NCBI RefSeq assembly: GCF_040412425.1
Contig: NC_089782.1
Location: 20,745,622 to 20,809,621 of the forward strand
DNA: 64,000 nt
Source: Macrobrachium rosenbergii
Lineage: Eukaryota; Arthropoda; Malacostraca; Decapoda; Palaemonidae
Reading direction: 5' to 3'
Below the pieces are notes generated by a model, which did no database searches, had not been told where the DNA came from, and was given only the letters and a program-made list of their open reading frames with translations. Below, piece after piece: positions 17,011 to 27,711 of this stretch. Each line of letters opens with the position of its first letter. Position 1 is the first letter of the stretch. A program made the position numbers and the translations under genes.

Positions 17011-17465
17011 CAACCAGAAAAGTATGATTTAACTTACTTCAGTCGTAAGTTTCATATAGGCAAAAATAAGTGAATACGAAACGTAGTACGAATCTCTGAC
17101 TTCGGCTAACCAACCGCTGAAGTCTTTTTGCAACTATGCTATGCTGTAGAGTTGAGGATTTTTAATCCCTAGAATGTCATTGCACCTGGAACTAATGTTT
17201 GAGACTAGTATGACTGCATTCCTAACTCGTTTATTTTAAGATTGGTCTTTACCCTCCATTAGTGTTAATGCACTAGTATGAGGCTACTTGTGAAGTTATT
17301 TAGGAGTAAACTTTAACCTCATATTACAAGAAAAGTTGTGCATCTTTTTCCCAAAGCCATATTGATTTTGTATGATTGCAAAAATTGTAATTTATTTATC
17401 TTTTTATATATTTGATTTCTTAATATTCCTGTTTTGACAGGATTACAGTCTTTTCATTTAATCTG

Positions 17466-18372
17466 TAGTGGGACATGGACCGGATCAATGAATGTAGTAG
17501 TCGGTGGGTATGAGGCTGAACTCCAGTAAAACGAAAATACCATTGATTAGCAGATTTCGTACAGATTTTCCACCCCATCCTCCCCTTCAGGTGGATGGAA
17601 CTCTGCTGAATGAGTCTGAAGCTTTAACTCTCCTAGGTGCAGCTTTTGACTCACATCTTACTTTTGAGAAAAGTCTATGCAAGTCTCAGCAAATGCCTTA
17701 AAAAGGATAGGTATTGTTCGTAAGGCCTCATATCTTTATAACAGCGATAAAATTATGTAACCTGTTTTAGGTCATTTGTCCTTCCTTTACTAGACTTCTG
17801 CTTCTGCCAGAAATTTATCCCTTTTAAATCGAGTGGTTCGTGGTGATAGGTTTCTGTTTCCTAATATTAGCAGTTCTTGTTTGTCAATTTTTCATAAGTT
17901 GTATTTTAACAGAGATCTTTCACTTTCACAGTTGATCCCTGAATCCTTTTCCTGCCGAGAGCAACCAGATTCGCTGAACAGCAGCACCAGTATGCAGTAA
18001 ATATACCTCGCTGTCGCACTTCTGTTCTAGAGGTCCTTTATTCCTCACTGTTGTTCTGTGGAACAGTCTCCCTGAGGATGTCGTGCAACTGGAACTCTAG
18101 AAGTTCAAGCGAATATATAGTGCATTACTACCCCAATAAAAAAACTTTCCTTGCTTTTTCATAATTTACTTGCATTTTTATTGATTTATTTTGTAATTAA
18201 ACTGTTTTTCTAATAACTGATCTCTTCTTTCTGCATTTCCCTTTACCTTCTGTTACTTCTTTCAAATGAGCACCATATTCTTTGGAAGCTTGAATTTCAA
18301 GTCAGTGGCCCTGTGGGCTTGTTCCATATGAATAGGCTTCATCTTCTGAATTATTATTGATAATAATAATAG
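17466..18372 (+). pseudogene. Decayed jockey-like non-LTR retrotransposon, 3' part
   Basis: The + strand reads as the C-terminal part of a non-LTR (LINE) reverse transcriptase. It starts with the palm-to-thumb MRLNSSKTK segment and a VDGTLL...ALTLLG...FDSHLTFEK segment (open frame 17504-17701). A frame change near 17690 leads into VSANALKRIGIVRKASYLYNSDK, then, through several stops, RVVRGDRFLFPNI and LYFNRDLSLSQLIPE to about 18120. The 3' untranslated part follows and ends in a short ATT/TAATAA repeat tail near 18345-18372. The catalytic YADD block is absent because the copy is truncated on its 5' side. Frameshifts and stops make it dead. No target-site duplication was found. Confidence 0.85.
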
Positions 18373-18446
18373 CAAATAGCAGTCTTGTGGTTACGCTAGT
18401 GAATGGTTAGGAAGTTAAAATGCCTAAGTACGCATTATTATTATTA

Positions 18447-18472
18447 AAATAGTTTAACCAGACCACTGAGCT
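18447..18472 (-). mobile_element. SINE 3'-end fragment
   Basis: Reads in reverse complement as TCAGCTCAGTGGTCTGGTTAAACTA, the 3' end of the SINE found complete at 26266-26544. A short TTATTATTATT tract next to it fits a degraded tail. Only the last ~26 bp survive. Confidence 0.75.
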
Positions 18473-19074
18473 GACGCCTACGCAACAGCTGAATAACTTT
18501 CCGGGAGCAGATAATGAACTCTTGAGCTGTCGAATGTGTTCAAGACAACACTGAAAAGATGTATTTATGGTGATATTATTTTATTGTTTCTTAGACGTGC
18601 TACTGTCTGGACAAGAGCATCAGTGTCCAGGTTGTGTAGAGGTGCCATATTGTTTCACCGCTGCATTTCAAAGGTCTTATGCCCAATAATAAAATAGTGG
18701 AACGATGGTCTTAGCAGTATTATTGATGCAGACGCTGTAACCTTAATAGACTGTAGTCTCTCTATAATAAATTCATTATGAATATATATTTTTTCTGTGT
18801 AACGCCTGATGGATGACCTGGGTTATCACCGGCAGGCAACAACAGGGGCCAGTAACTTTCGTCAGCTAGGAACTGCTTGCTGCAAGGAACTGTCTATCCT
18901 GTAGAGTAATTAGACATTGGATTCTGCTACATTAATGGATGGACGAAACTCGGAAATAGTCCCAAAATCCTGGGCATGTAGGATCACAATGACTCTCCCG
19001 GTTTACAAATAAAGGAGTCCTTTGCATCGCTCGGCGTTGGAGGCCATGATAACGATGATGATTTAAGAACGCTA
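18473..19074. other. Possible old retroposon remnant, unclassified
   Basis: No frame of note. The segment ends in a GATAACGATGATGAT run at about 19048-19061, which could be a degraded trinucleotide tail of another retroposon. No family recognised. Confidence 0.3.
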
Positions 19075-19091
19075 GTCTTACGGGTAATGAT
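19075..19091 (+). repeat. Left target-site duplication of the RTE-like insert
   Basis: GTCTTACGGGTAATGAT, repeated without mismatch at 19598-19614. Confidence 0.9.
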
Positions 19092-19597
19092 TTTATGGCT
19101 CATTCAGTATTAGGTTTTTGCATTTTAAGTTTTTGTGGTTGGGTTCCCTTCCGGATACCAACCCTCCATATTTGTCCGGGCTTGGGACCGGCGCTGAGTT
19201 GGGCTGGTTTGTCCCCCAGTGGCTGGGACAGAGAAGAAGTGGACGTAGCAGAGATGAGAATGTTAAGATGGATGTCTGGTGTAACGAGGAAGGATAATAT
19301 TAGGAATGAGTATAGAAGAGGGTCAACAAAGGTGGTTGAAATATCAAAGACAGTGCGGGAGGGGGAGACTGCGATGGTAAGGGCACCTACTGAGAAGGGG
19401 GGAAGGCCATATTGGAAGGCATGCTATGGAGATAGAAGTGCAGTGAAGAAGACGAAAGAAGGAGATGGAGAGATTGAGTGAAGGAAGACTTGGGGGAGAA
19501 GGGACTTGAAGCAGAACCTCACCACAGAGGCAGATGAACGCAACCCATCCAAAACGGAGACTCCGTATAGAAACGGGATTAAGCTGAGAAGAAGAAG
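19092..19597 (+). mobile_element. Truncated RTE/craniofacial-like LINE insert, chimeric 5' part
   Basis: About 506 bp bounded by a perfect 17-bp duplication. From about 19230 the frame gives the conserved C-terminal tail of RTE-type reverse transcriptases: AEMRMLRWMSGVTRKDNIRN, then STKVVEISK, then decayed stretches corresponding to the usual WYGHV..R and GRPKRRW blocks. It ends with AAACGGGATTAAGCTGAGAA and a short (GAA)n tail, a typical end for these elements. The first 135 bp (19092-19226) do not look like the upstream part of the same reading frame. They carry a GGTTGGGTTCCCTTCC...CCGGGCTTGGGACCGG..CTGAGTTGGGCTGG block that I associate with repeated DNA but cannot name. The 128-codon frame across both parts is not a functional protein. 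Confidence 0.85.
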
Positions 19598-19614
19598 GTC
19601 TTACGGGTAATGAT
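19598..19614 (+). repeat. Right target-site duplication of the RTE-like insert
   Basis: Second copy of GTCTTACGGGTAATGAT, directly after the (GAA)n tail. Confidence 0.9.
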
Positions 19615-21369
19615 CACGTTTAGTCTTGCTGTCATTCAGCTCAGGCCAGCCTCTATACAAGTATGTGCCATGGAGTGACCTTCGGGACGGTACGTATCGT
19701 CCCCTAGATTTTGTCATTTCCTTATCCATCCTCTCCTACATTACCGTCATTATTGAGGGGATTCCCTGTTATTGCGATTACAGTTTTTGCTGTAAAGTGC
19801 CATGGTTCAAGTCCTTAGTTTTTTCTGGCGTAGTGCTGCAAAAGTATGCATGTCTTTCTGTTTGTTGGTTTTTATTGTTTTGCGTGCTTTCTCTCTTTTC
19901 ATATATGGGCAGTCTTCTCAGAGGAACTTGGAACTGTAGGCTTGTTCCTTATGTTTGCTCAGGGCTAGGTGTATTGATTTTATAGCTGTTACACTTAGGA
20001 TAGAGGCTTAGTAACCTGAAGAATTATAATACCCTGGAATACTATATTTTTGGAAGTGCTGTTATTATTAAATTATTACAACCAAGCTGCAGTATTAGTT
20101 AAATAATACCAGTTGCTCAAAGAAAAAGAATGTGAGAATGAAAGGATAACTTGCAAAAATCTTATGCTATGTGAAGGATGGTGTATTGTAATCTTGAAAG
20201 AGCTGAAAGCAAAGGATGATCATAATTGTGAAAATACAATACGATATCCATACTGAGTTAATTGAACGACGGCGACAGAGACTGATACCAAGATTAGGGA
20301 TAAGACATTTAATAGTACTCGGTTGTGTCCATATCATTGAGTTATTAATGTTCTTCACTAGTGTGTGAAGTTTCTTGAGAACAGGGTGGAAAGAAGGAAG
20401 TATTGAATCTGAAAATTTGGAAAGAAAGTGGCGTTTGCAAAACATTGTGCGGTAGGCCTAGGTCCTACTATCTTGTAAAAAAAGCTTGCATACCCGTAAA
20501 AAGAACCGTGAACAGCCGTTATGATAATTCAGTGATCCTTGGTCATCCTGCATATTGAACGGTTTTGAACACCGGTTTTAAGCATGTTGAGAATTTCAAT
20601 GGAACAACCAAGGTTTTTTTTTTATTTCAGCCATTTTAGAGTAGTAATGGACCTTAACGTAACCCTATTTGTCCCTAATAGCAGCGTAAGTCTTCGCCAT
20701 ACGCATGTAATAAACCGTTAGCCACCTCTTTGACAATATAGTACATAACTGGGTATGAGCAGTTTACCTTGGTTAAACAGTAATTATCACTGTTCAGAAG
20801 TTATGTAGGGTAAAACCTGTTGTTAAATGCTGGCAAATAAACGATGACATTTTTAATGATTACTTGAAAATACAAGTAACAACCATAAAAATTAATAAAA
20901 ATTTAAAAATCCGTACAAGAACGAAGGATGCATTTATGGAATTCCACGCAAGGAGATAATAAAATGTATTGAAAGCCAATAACCTCGGATGTAGGAAGAC
21001 AGCATCGTAACTCGTTAAGCAAAGAACACGAAAACAGTGCTCTTTTCTAAGACATACAAGAGTATAATTAAGCTATAAAACTTCAAGATGAATGGTATAA
21101 AGTAGGTGAATAATAAAAAGAAAAAAAAACAGTTTTACTATCGAATAAAAATTCAAAACCTTGCCGTAGAAACTATAACTTTATGTATAACAAATTTTGA
21201 ACGGCATGCTTTTCATTGCTGCAGTGACAAAACGTCATTATAAAAGCAAGTTCGGTAAGGTACTTTAGGGTAGTTGATATTTTATCGTGACAAGAGCTAC
21301 CTCTTTTGTATGAAATAACTTTCATGGTTGTGTTTTCTCTCCTTTTATGTAGATATTTATTCTTCTCTC

Positions 21370-21373
<4 letters not shown>
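19615..21373. other. Unique sequence, no gene recognised
   Basis: A 119-codon frame at 19626-19985 (+) has hydrophobic stretches that come from T-rich sequence. It has no motif I can assign. The rest is AT-rich and featureless. Confidence 0.45.
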
Positions 21374-21454
<81 letters not shown>

Positions 21455-21492
21455 TTATATATATGTGTCTATATATACATATATATATATAC
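21374..21492. repeat. (TA)n-(GT)n tract abutting the Penelope-like element
   Basis: TA to about 21430, about 24 bp of GT, then imperfect TA/CA to 21492. It touches the 3' end of the minus-strand Penelope-like copy. Confidence 0.95.
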
Positions 21493-22735
21493 ATATCCAA
21501 TACAGCACGAAGGAAAGCGTGCTTGAGAGTATCAATAAGTCCACGTCGGAAGGTGAGTGAAAACGGGACTTTGAACAAGTACTTTCGTAGTTTATTCTAC
21601 ATTTTCAAGTTCATGGTGAATACAAAAGAAGTTGACAGAGATTTATATACAAAAACAGAAGCCTTGGGTGGGGTTACAGTTTGTTAATCTGGGCAGCATG
21701 TTCTTTAAACAAAAAAGACAGGGACAAAGGATCAAGGGATAATCTAGGATGGAGATTAACATTCCTTGTGGAAGTAGCTTCAGTGAAGACAGTCTCCAGC
21801 AGATTTCTTTTCCGATGGTCGTTGACCTTGTAGATAACCGTTGACTTATCCCAGTTCATCCCATGGCCTGTCTTAACCAATGATCTACAATGCCATTATT
21901 TGATAAGCCTCTTGAAATGGCATATTGGCGTTGGGAACTTCTTACTTTTAGTCCTTTTGATGTTTGACCAATATAAATCTTATTACATTCTTTACAAGGA
22001 ATACTGTATACAATATTGTTTGAATTGGGTGGGCTATTCTTAATTAGTTTATTTCTCAAAATATTATTATATTTAAATACTAAGTTAATATCAATAGTTT
22101 TTAGAATGGGCACTGCAGGAATGAAATTAAGATGAAATGGTAAACAGAGAATATTCCTAAGTTCGTTGTTAACACTGGTTGGATTATAATATGTCTTTTT
22201 TGCTTTATTTTTACAGTTCTAAAAAATATGTAGAGTAACATAATGAATCTTCTATTTTATCAATAATTTTAAACTCCTCTTCCAAAAATTCAGGACTACA
22301 AATTCTAAGAGCTCTAAGATACATACTGGAAAATGTTGACACCTTAATTTGTTTAGCATGGTTAGAGTAAAAATGAATATGTGACAAATTATTCGTGGGT
22401 TTCCTTTATATTTTAAAACAAAAATTGGTGTTATTTCTAATAACTAAAACATCCAGAAATGGTATACAATTATTTTCTTGATATTCTGTTGTGAATTTTC
22501 TGGATGGTACAAGATTATTAATTGTTTGCAAGAAATCAGGAATATTTACATTTTTTTAACAATACAAAAACAATCGTCTTCATATCTAACCCAAAACAAC
22601 TTAGAGAAGAGATTCCTTGGAATAAGTCTAGCCAATAAGTCTAGCCTCAAAGAATTCCATGTAAATATTAGACAAAAGTGGCGAAAGAGGGTTCCCCATA
22701 GCCATACCAAATATTTGTTCATAAAAATTACCATT
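21493..22735 (-). pseudogene. Penelope-like retroelement: RT fragment plus GIY-YIG domain
   Basis: Read on the minus strand, the order is that of an EN-bearing Penelope-like element. First comes the end of a reverse transcriptase: a decayed GNPLSPLLSNIYMEF block (about 22700-22650), the catalytic box as FWVRYEDDCF (about 22600-22570, normally RYVDD), then a FTTEYQENNCIPFLDVL and YRKPTN block (about 22490-22400) and LRALRICSPEF (about 22320-22290). Then comes the GIY-YIG nuclease (frame at 21856-22113) with VYSIPCKECNKIYIGQT, where YSI and YIG mark the active-site pair. The element ends with a C-terminal tail (21674-21880) closing in KEHAAQINKL, and a 3' UTR with AATAAA. Several frameshifts and stops separate the parts, and everything upstream of the central RT blocks is missing, so it is inactive. 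Confidence 0.9.
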
Positions 22736-23088
22736 GTGGATCATTGGCTTAAGATAGGCCATGCGATGAACTGGGATAAGTCAACGGTTATCTATAAGGT
22801 CAATGACCATCGGAGAAGAAATCTGCTAGGGACTGTCTTCATTGACGCTACTGCCACCAGGAATGTTAATCTCCACCCTGGATTATCCCCTGATCCTTTG
22901 TCCCTGTCTTTTTTGTTTAAAGAACATGCTGCCCCGATTAACAAACTGTAACCCCGCCCCCACCTTTTGTTCGCGTATATAGATCTCTGTCAAATTTTTT
23001 ATATTCAGTGTGAACTTGAAAATGTAGAATAAACTAATAAAGTACTTGTTCAAAGTCCCGGTTTTCACCATCTTCCGACGTGGACTTA

Positions 23089-23093
<5 letters not shown>
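22735..23093 (+). pseudogene. Second Penelope-like 3' end, inverted relative to the first
   Basis: The + strand repeats the last ~360 bp of the same element: the end of the nuclease domain (DHWL), the C-terminal tail to KEHAAPINKL and a stop at about 22951, then a 3' UTR with an AATAAA signal (about 23028). It is close to 90% identical by eye to the reverse complement of 21527-21894. It runs straight into (TA)n at 23093, and on the 5' side it joins the RT fragment of the other copy at about 22735. Penelope-like elements are known for such inverted or tandem partial copies. Confidence 0.9.

Positions 23094-23163
<70 letters not shown>
23092..23163. repeat. (TA)n tract abutting the second Penelope-like 3' end
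   Basis: About 72 bp of TA beginning immediately after the GTGGACTTAGTGA end of the retroelement. Confidence 0.97.
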
Positions 23164-23166
<3 letters not shown>

Positions 23167-23948
23167 ATGTATTAATCTGCTTTTGGTACATGTACTAGAT
23201 TGTATTGAGGAGTTATTCCAGTTCATAAATCATGCAGTATAACCACGGATGTTCCAGCAGGCCCATGGATCTCCTCACGGTAGTACTCTGGATAGCTACG
23301 ATTAAAATAAACTACTATTCTAGCACGAATGCGTTTTCTCCCCTCCCCACCCCCACCTCCCCGCCTCAGTAAAAGAGTTCAGATCTGACGGGGCTTGAAA
23401 CTGTTCACGTAGGGTGGCCAAGGTTTCATAAGCGTTATCTGCTGTTATCTAAAAAGAGGATAACCCGGGTTGGTGGGACCAAGACTATACACCTTGAGCC
23501 AACCCGGAACAGTCTTGATCCGTATTGTGACCGCTGTGTGCTTTCATATCTCCTTGGAAAACCCTGCCTGTCCTTACTACCTAGACCTTGCTTACTAAAG
23601 GCAGGTTTTGCTTGGTGCGATTATCGCTCAACGATGATCGCTCTTGGGTAAACGATGATCGTCAAACGATTTTTAGAGCACTAATTTGCTTGTTTTTTAA
23701 TTGGGCTGTTTTGCTTTGAACGAATGATACAGTTTTTCCACGGATGACCCTGATCATACATAATTAAATTCAGTACTCTCCGGCATATCCGGGATAAAAA
23801 AAAAAAAATAACAATAACAGGATAGTGGGACTTGAGCTTTGGGTAAAAGACAGAATTCTGCAGATCGATATTTTAGACTGAGATTAGATTCACGTGGGTT
23901 TTCGTTTCGTGATTGGCTGAAGCAGCATTCTTGCCTGACAAACAACAC
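23164..23948. other. Unique sequence with small repeat structures
   Basis: No gene. It contains interleaved inverted repeats at 23465-23517 and an ACGATGATCG motif twice, at about 23630 and 23650, within a run of similar CGAT words. Confidence 0.5.
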
Positions 23949-23995
23949 GTATACATACATACATACATACATACATACATACATACACACACATG
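23949..23995. repeat. (ATAC)n microsatellite
   Basis: About nine ATAC tetranucleotides followed by a short CA run and an imperfect TA/TG patch to about 24018. Confidence 0.95.
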
Positions 23996-24533
23996 TTATA
24001 TATATATGTGTGTGTGCGTTTGAATGTATATATGCACGTAGATATCAAATATGTGTCCGGTAGAGTTTTTGCTCAATTTCTTGCTGATGAAGAAAGCACA
24101 TGAATCATATATTAAGTCTGTGCATTTATAAGTAAACGGTAACCTGAGGAGGACGATATTTTTTATGGAGGTATAAAAAATAAGGCTTTCTGCAAAATCC
24201 TCCATTCTGCGGAGGAAAGAAACCTTTCATGGCGTTTCTCTCTCCTGGTGCCCATCCGTGTGTCTGGCTTTTGGCGGACGTGGCGCGAAGAAAGGTCCAC
24301 ACAACGAGAGGCGTCTTAATGAATTAACTTCTCGTACTTTCAAGAAATTGGACGAAGAAAAACGTCTTCTAGTTTGGGCCAAGTAAAACGCTTAGCATCA
24401 TCCAATTAGCGAGTTTGTGCTATACTTTAGAGAGTTTCCTCTATACTTTAGCAACTGGGATCAAAAACTCGGCAATAAACACGAGCTAACAAAATGGAAG
24501 GTCGGGGATGTGTGGGATAGTAGGAAGACCAGG

Positions 24534-24535
<2 letters not shown>

Positions 24536-24568
<33 letters not shown>
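24536..24568. repeat. (TC)n microsatellite
   Basis: 33 bp of TC dinucleotide. The 70-codon frame across it is low-complexity Ser-Leu. Confidence 0.97.
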
Positions 24569-24570
<2 letters not shown>

Positions 24571-24897
24571 AAAAGTTATGCTCTGCAAATGTTCTTCTGA
24601 GAGATGACTTTCGTTATCTTAAGCATTAGCGTCTGCTGAATATTTAAGAGGTGCCTTTAGTCACGTCCTTCTTCAAGAGTAAGATTTTATTAGTTCTTTG
24701 TTGTTGTTTTTTTTTTTTACATCGTTTTAAACTTCACTTTTTAAGGATCAGATTAAAGCCTCGGAAATTACATTTTTAGTCAACGGATGTTTCTATAATT
24801 TTTTTGACAAAGATCATTAGTGTTTCACTCCTTTTATTCTTACTTTAGAAACGCCATTTTCTGATATTCATACACACATTGTTCCACCCACACACAC

Positions 24898-24920
24898 ATG
24901 TATATATATAATATACATAT

Positions 24921-25005
<85 letters not shown>

Positions 25006-25020
25006 TGTGTGTGTGTGTGT
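24898..25020. repeat. (TA)n-(TG)n compound microsatellite
   Basis: Imperfect TA to about 25002, followed by GCG and about 16 bp of TG, preceded by a short CA run at about 24888. Confidence 0.96.
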
Positions 25021-26251
25021 AGATCGATACTGAACAGATATTCTGAACGTGAAATGTCTTAAATTTACAATTATTTCATAACTGTTACATGTATACGAGA
25101 AGACAGTTGGGATTATGATAAATCTTTGTGTTATAACTATCGTCAGTTCCCTAATACAAGAGATACTTCCTGTTTAGGTTTGATCTTCATTTTTGCTCTC
25201 TTCTTTGGTTTTTCCTGCTCAGGTTATATGCAGTTCTGCAGGTTCCCTACCTTGCTCTCTGCCCTTGGAAAACGTGAATTGGGAGTCGCAAGATTGCAGA
25301 TAACAAATGCTTGTAATCTTACACCACATCGCCGTTTGGAGTGATTCATCTGTTGTGATACTGTGGGATCTACGGCCGTTCACACATGATCGTTGATGGA
25401 AGAATTCATAGCATGGTAGGATGTATTACTCGTGTATATCCCCTTTGGATTCAAGGGTTTCAGAGGAAAGCTCATCCGAAAGTGTAATGAAACGAGAAGT
25501 TAAAAGGTTATTGCAGTTATTAAAAATTTGTTTCTTATGTATTTGGACAGTAGATTGTGTATATTTCTTAGTATTATATATTAAAAACACATGCAGTCAC
25601 TAAAACGGAAGGCTAGCAGAGAGCCAGCTGCCGACTAAGGGAAAGTGTTACGCCCGCAAAAGGGAATGGGAGTAGAAAATATTGAAGGTAAGATAGGAAA
25701 GAGCAAGGAGACCCACTCGCATTTTGTGTGAGTCCTTATGATATGTTTTTCCTTTCTTGCAAAGTATTCCATTTAAGTTAGCGTTGGACTATAACATATG
25801 GCATTAAATAAAAAAAAAAAAAAACAGGCACTGTAAGGCAAAGCTATCACCAAAAATCAGAACTATTAACACTAAGGGTAATATTATGGAATGGGAATAT
25901 TATGTTTGTGTTTGCCAGGCGAACATTGTTCAGTATTCGACAGAAGAGGGCTTATTTTAAATGACAACCGTTTTAAATGAACATTTCTGCATCCCAGCAT
26001 TTGGTTCATGTTAGCTTTGTGGAAAATTGTAACTAATTTTTTTTTAGTAATAGTCTTCCGTAGGGCTGTCTCGTTGTTTCCATTAATGTCTCTCTTTGTG
26101 CAACTCTGCACACTTCCCGATCCTTATTAGTAGCTTCAGCTGTCGTTTGCACTTGGTCATGTCATGTCCAATCTAGAGAGAAAATATGGGTGAGCAACTC
26201 CTAGTTTAGGATTCAGTAAAAGGAAATTCATCGAGTCATTGCCCCTCTTTA
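25021..26251. other. Unique sequence, no gene recognised
   Basis: Frames of 60-75 codons only, none with a recognised motif. Includes an A-run at about 25809-25824. Confidence 0.5.
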
Positions 26252-26265
26252 TTTATTCTCTCAGC
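26252..26265 (+). repeat. Left target-site duplication of SINE
   Basis: TTTATTCTCTCAGC, found again without mismatch at 26545-26558. Confidence 0.9.
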
Positions 26266-26544
26266 AAGTTCCTCGTTGGACGAGTCGGTAGATTTGTCGG
26301 CTAGCACTCTGCTAGGCCCGAGTTCGAGTTCCAGCCGGCCAATGAAGAATTAGAGGAATTTTATTTCTGGTGATAGAAATTCATTTCTCGCTGTAATGTG
26401 GTTCGATTCCACAATAAGCTGTAGGTCCCGTTGCTAGGCAACCAGCTGGTTCTAGCCAACGTAAAACAAGTCTAATCCTTCGGGCCAACCCTAGGAGAGC
26501 TGTTAATCAGCTCAGTGGTCTGGTTAAACTAAAGTATACTTAAC
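26266..26544 (+). mobile_element. tRNA-derived SINE, complete copy
   Basis: 279 bp bounded by a perfect 14-bp target duplication, so both ends are defined. The 5' part is tRNA-like with a box A region TGGACGAGTCGG (26277-26288) and a box B region AGTTCGAGTTCC (about 26321-26332), the two internal RNA polymerase III promoter elements. The body has a TTCATTTCTCGCT..AATGTGGTTCG block, CCGTTGCTAGGCAACCAG, and a 3' end CTCAGTGGTCTGGTTAAACTA. I recognise the family as a common decapod SINE, from memory and not searched. It has no coding capacity and would depend on a partner LINE. The same 3' end occurs as a fragment at 18447-18472. Confidence 0.9.
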
Positions 26545-26558
26545 TTTATTCTCTCAGC
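26545..26558 (+). repeat. Right target-site duplication of SINE
   Basis: Second copy of TTTATTCTCTCAGC, immediately after the SINE 3' end. Confidence 0.9.
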
Positions 26559-27580
26559 CGCAGGGTTGCTTCCCAGTCTGTCTTTATGTAGGTGGATACT
26601 GCAGCTATTCCACGGAGCACGGGTGAGAGAGTCAGTCTGACTCATACTCAGCCCCTGTTGCCCACCAGGCCATCTTGCAGGCGGGCTTGTAACGCCTGAT
26701 GAAGCCAAAGGCAATGCTCCCCATTTACTTTTTGGTAATCAGTATCCCTTTCATTGCACGGTTCGCTGTCTGCTTATTCCCTTTTCTACCGAACTTGGGC
26801 ACTCACTTGCTGTCGAGGTTTCACGTGACTTTTGTAACCTTTCATTCATGAAAGGATAGCCTTGTCGCTTCCTGTGGAGGTAGTGGTAGAGACCAGTACT
26901 TTCCTTCTCTTTCCAGTCGAATTGTTTATTCTTGTCTTGTCCTGATGATGGCATTTATGTCTCACTGTTGTAGATCTCTGCATTCAGAAAAGTGATTACC
27001 TCCAAAAAAGTTACAATTTTCTCATTTTACTCTGCCAGCTAATTCTTTCAGTGTGTTTGATGGTAAGAATTTTCAGCGTCCCTCCACTATCGGTATTTTG
27101 GATATTCAAACTACGTCATACCTGTAATTGAGATCGCCCGCAGTTAAAATGACTAAATCTGTTGCAAAGAATAATGTTTCCACTTTACGTAAGTTTCATT
27201 TTTTTCGAGTACCTGAGCAACGTATGAGTCTACTATGCTTCTTCCCTGACAGATTTTTAAAAGGCAGTAAAGCAAGGGATGTGCCTTACATACACACATA
27301 CTAAATTGATGGTACAAACGTATTCATCTTTATTGTTTTTATGTTGTGCATATTTATGAACTGTATATCGTCATGTGCCTTTATATTCGTGTAGACAGAA
27401 CTGAATAATATAACTTCTCTCTTGTCATTTAACGAGTTGTCAACATTAAGCGTGATCAAAATATGTAGTACATAAGGTTACTAGACGTATCCAGCTTGTA
27501 TTCCACCTGCTTCATATAACGTGATATGATGGATTTTCATGAATGATTTCATGTACACCCTTGCCATAAAAAATGACTAG
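26559..27580. other. Unique sequence, no gene recognised
   Basis: Slightly GC-richer to 26960 with 61- and 67-codon minus-strand frames of no recognised family. Holds a perfect 8-bp hairpin CCTTTCAT-TC-ATGAAAGG at 26838-26855. Confidence 0.45.
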
Positions 27581-27691
27581 TTTATTTGAGTGCATTTAGT
27601 CATAATATCACCACAACTGATCCTTGCGTTTGTATTGAACTTACAGATTTTTACATCGAACGTATTAAAACCTACTAGAATCTTAAATTAA
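27581..27691 (+). repeat. Dispersed repeat, copy 1
   Basis: About 110 bp that recurs at 30851-30961 in the same orientation. Shared blocks include GTCATAATATCACC, TCCTTGCGTTTGTATTG and CTACTAGAATCT. Identity is roughly 85% by eye. The family is not recognised. This copy ends just before the decayed LINE at 27712. Confidence 0.85.
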
Positions 27692-27711
27692 AAAAAAACA
27701 CACTCACACAC

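Noticed and set aside
21541..23093. Hammerhead ribozyme in the Penelope-like ends
   Set aside because: Such ribozymes are known in Penelope-like elements, but I found no CTGATGA...GAAA core in either 3' end, so none is called.
24083..24100. CTGATGAAGAAAG as a hammerhead core
   Set aside because: Lacks a stem II between CTGATGA and GAAA and has no matching flanking helices.
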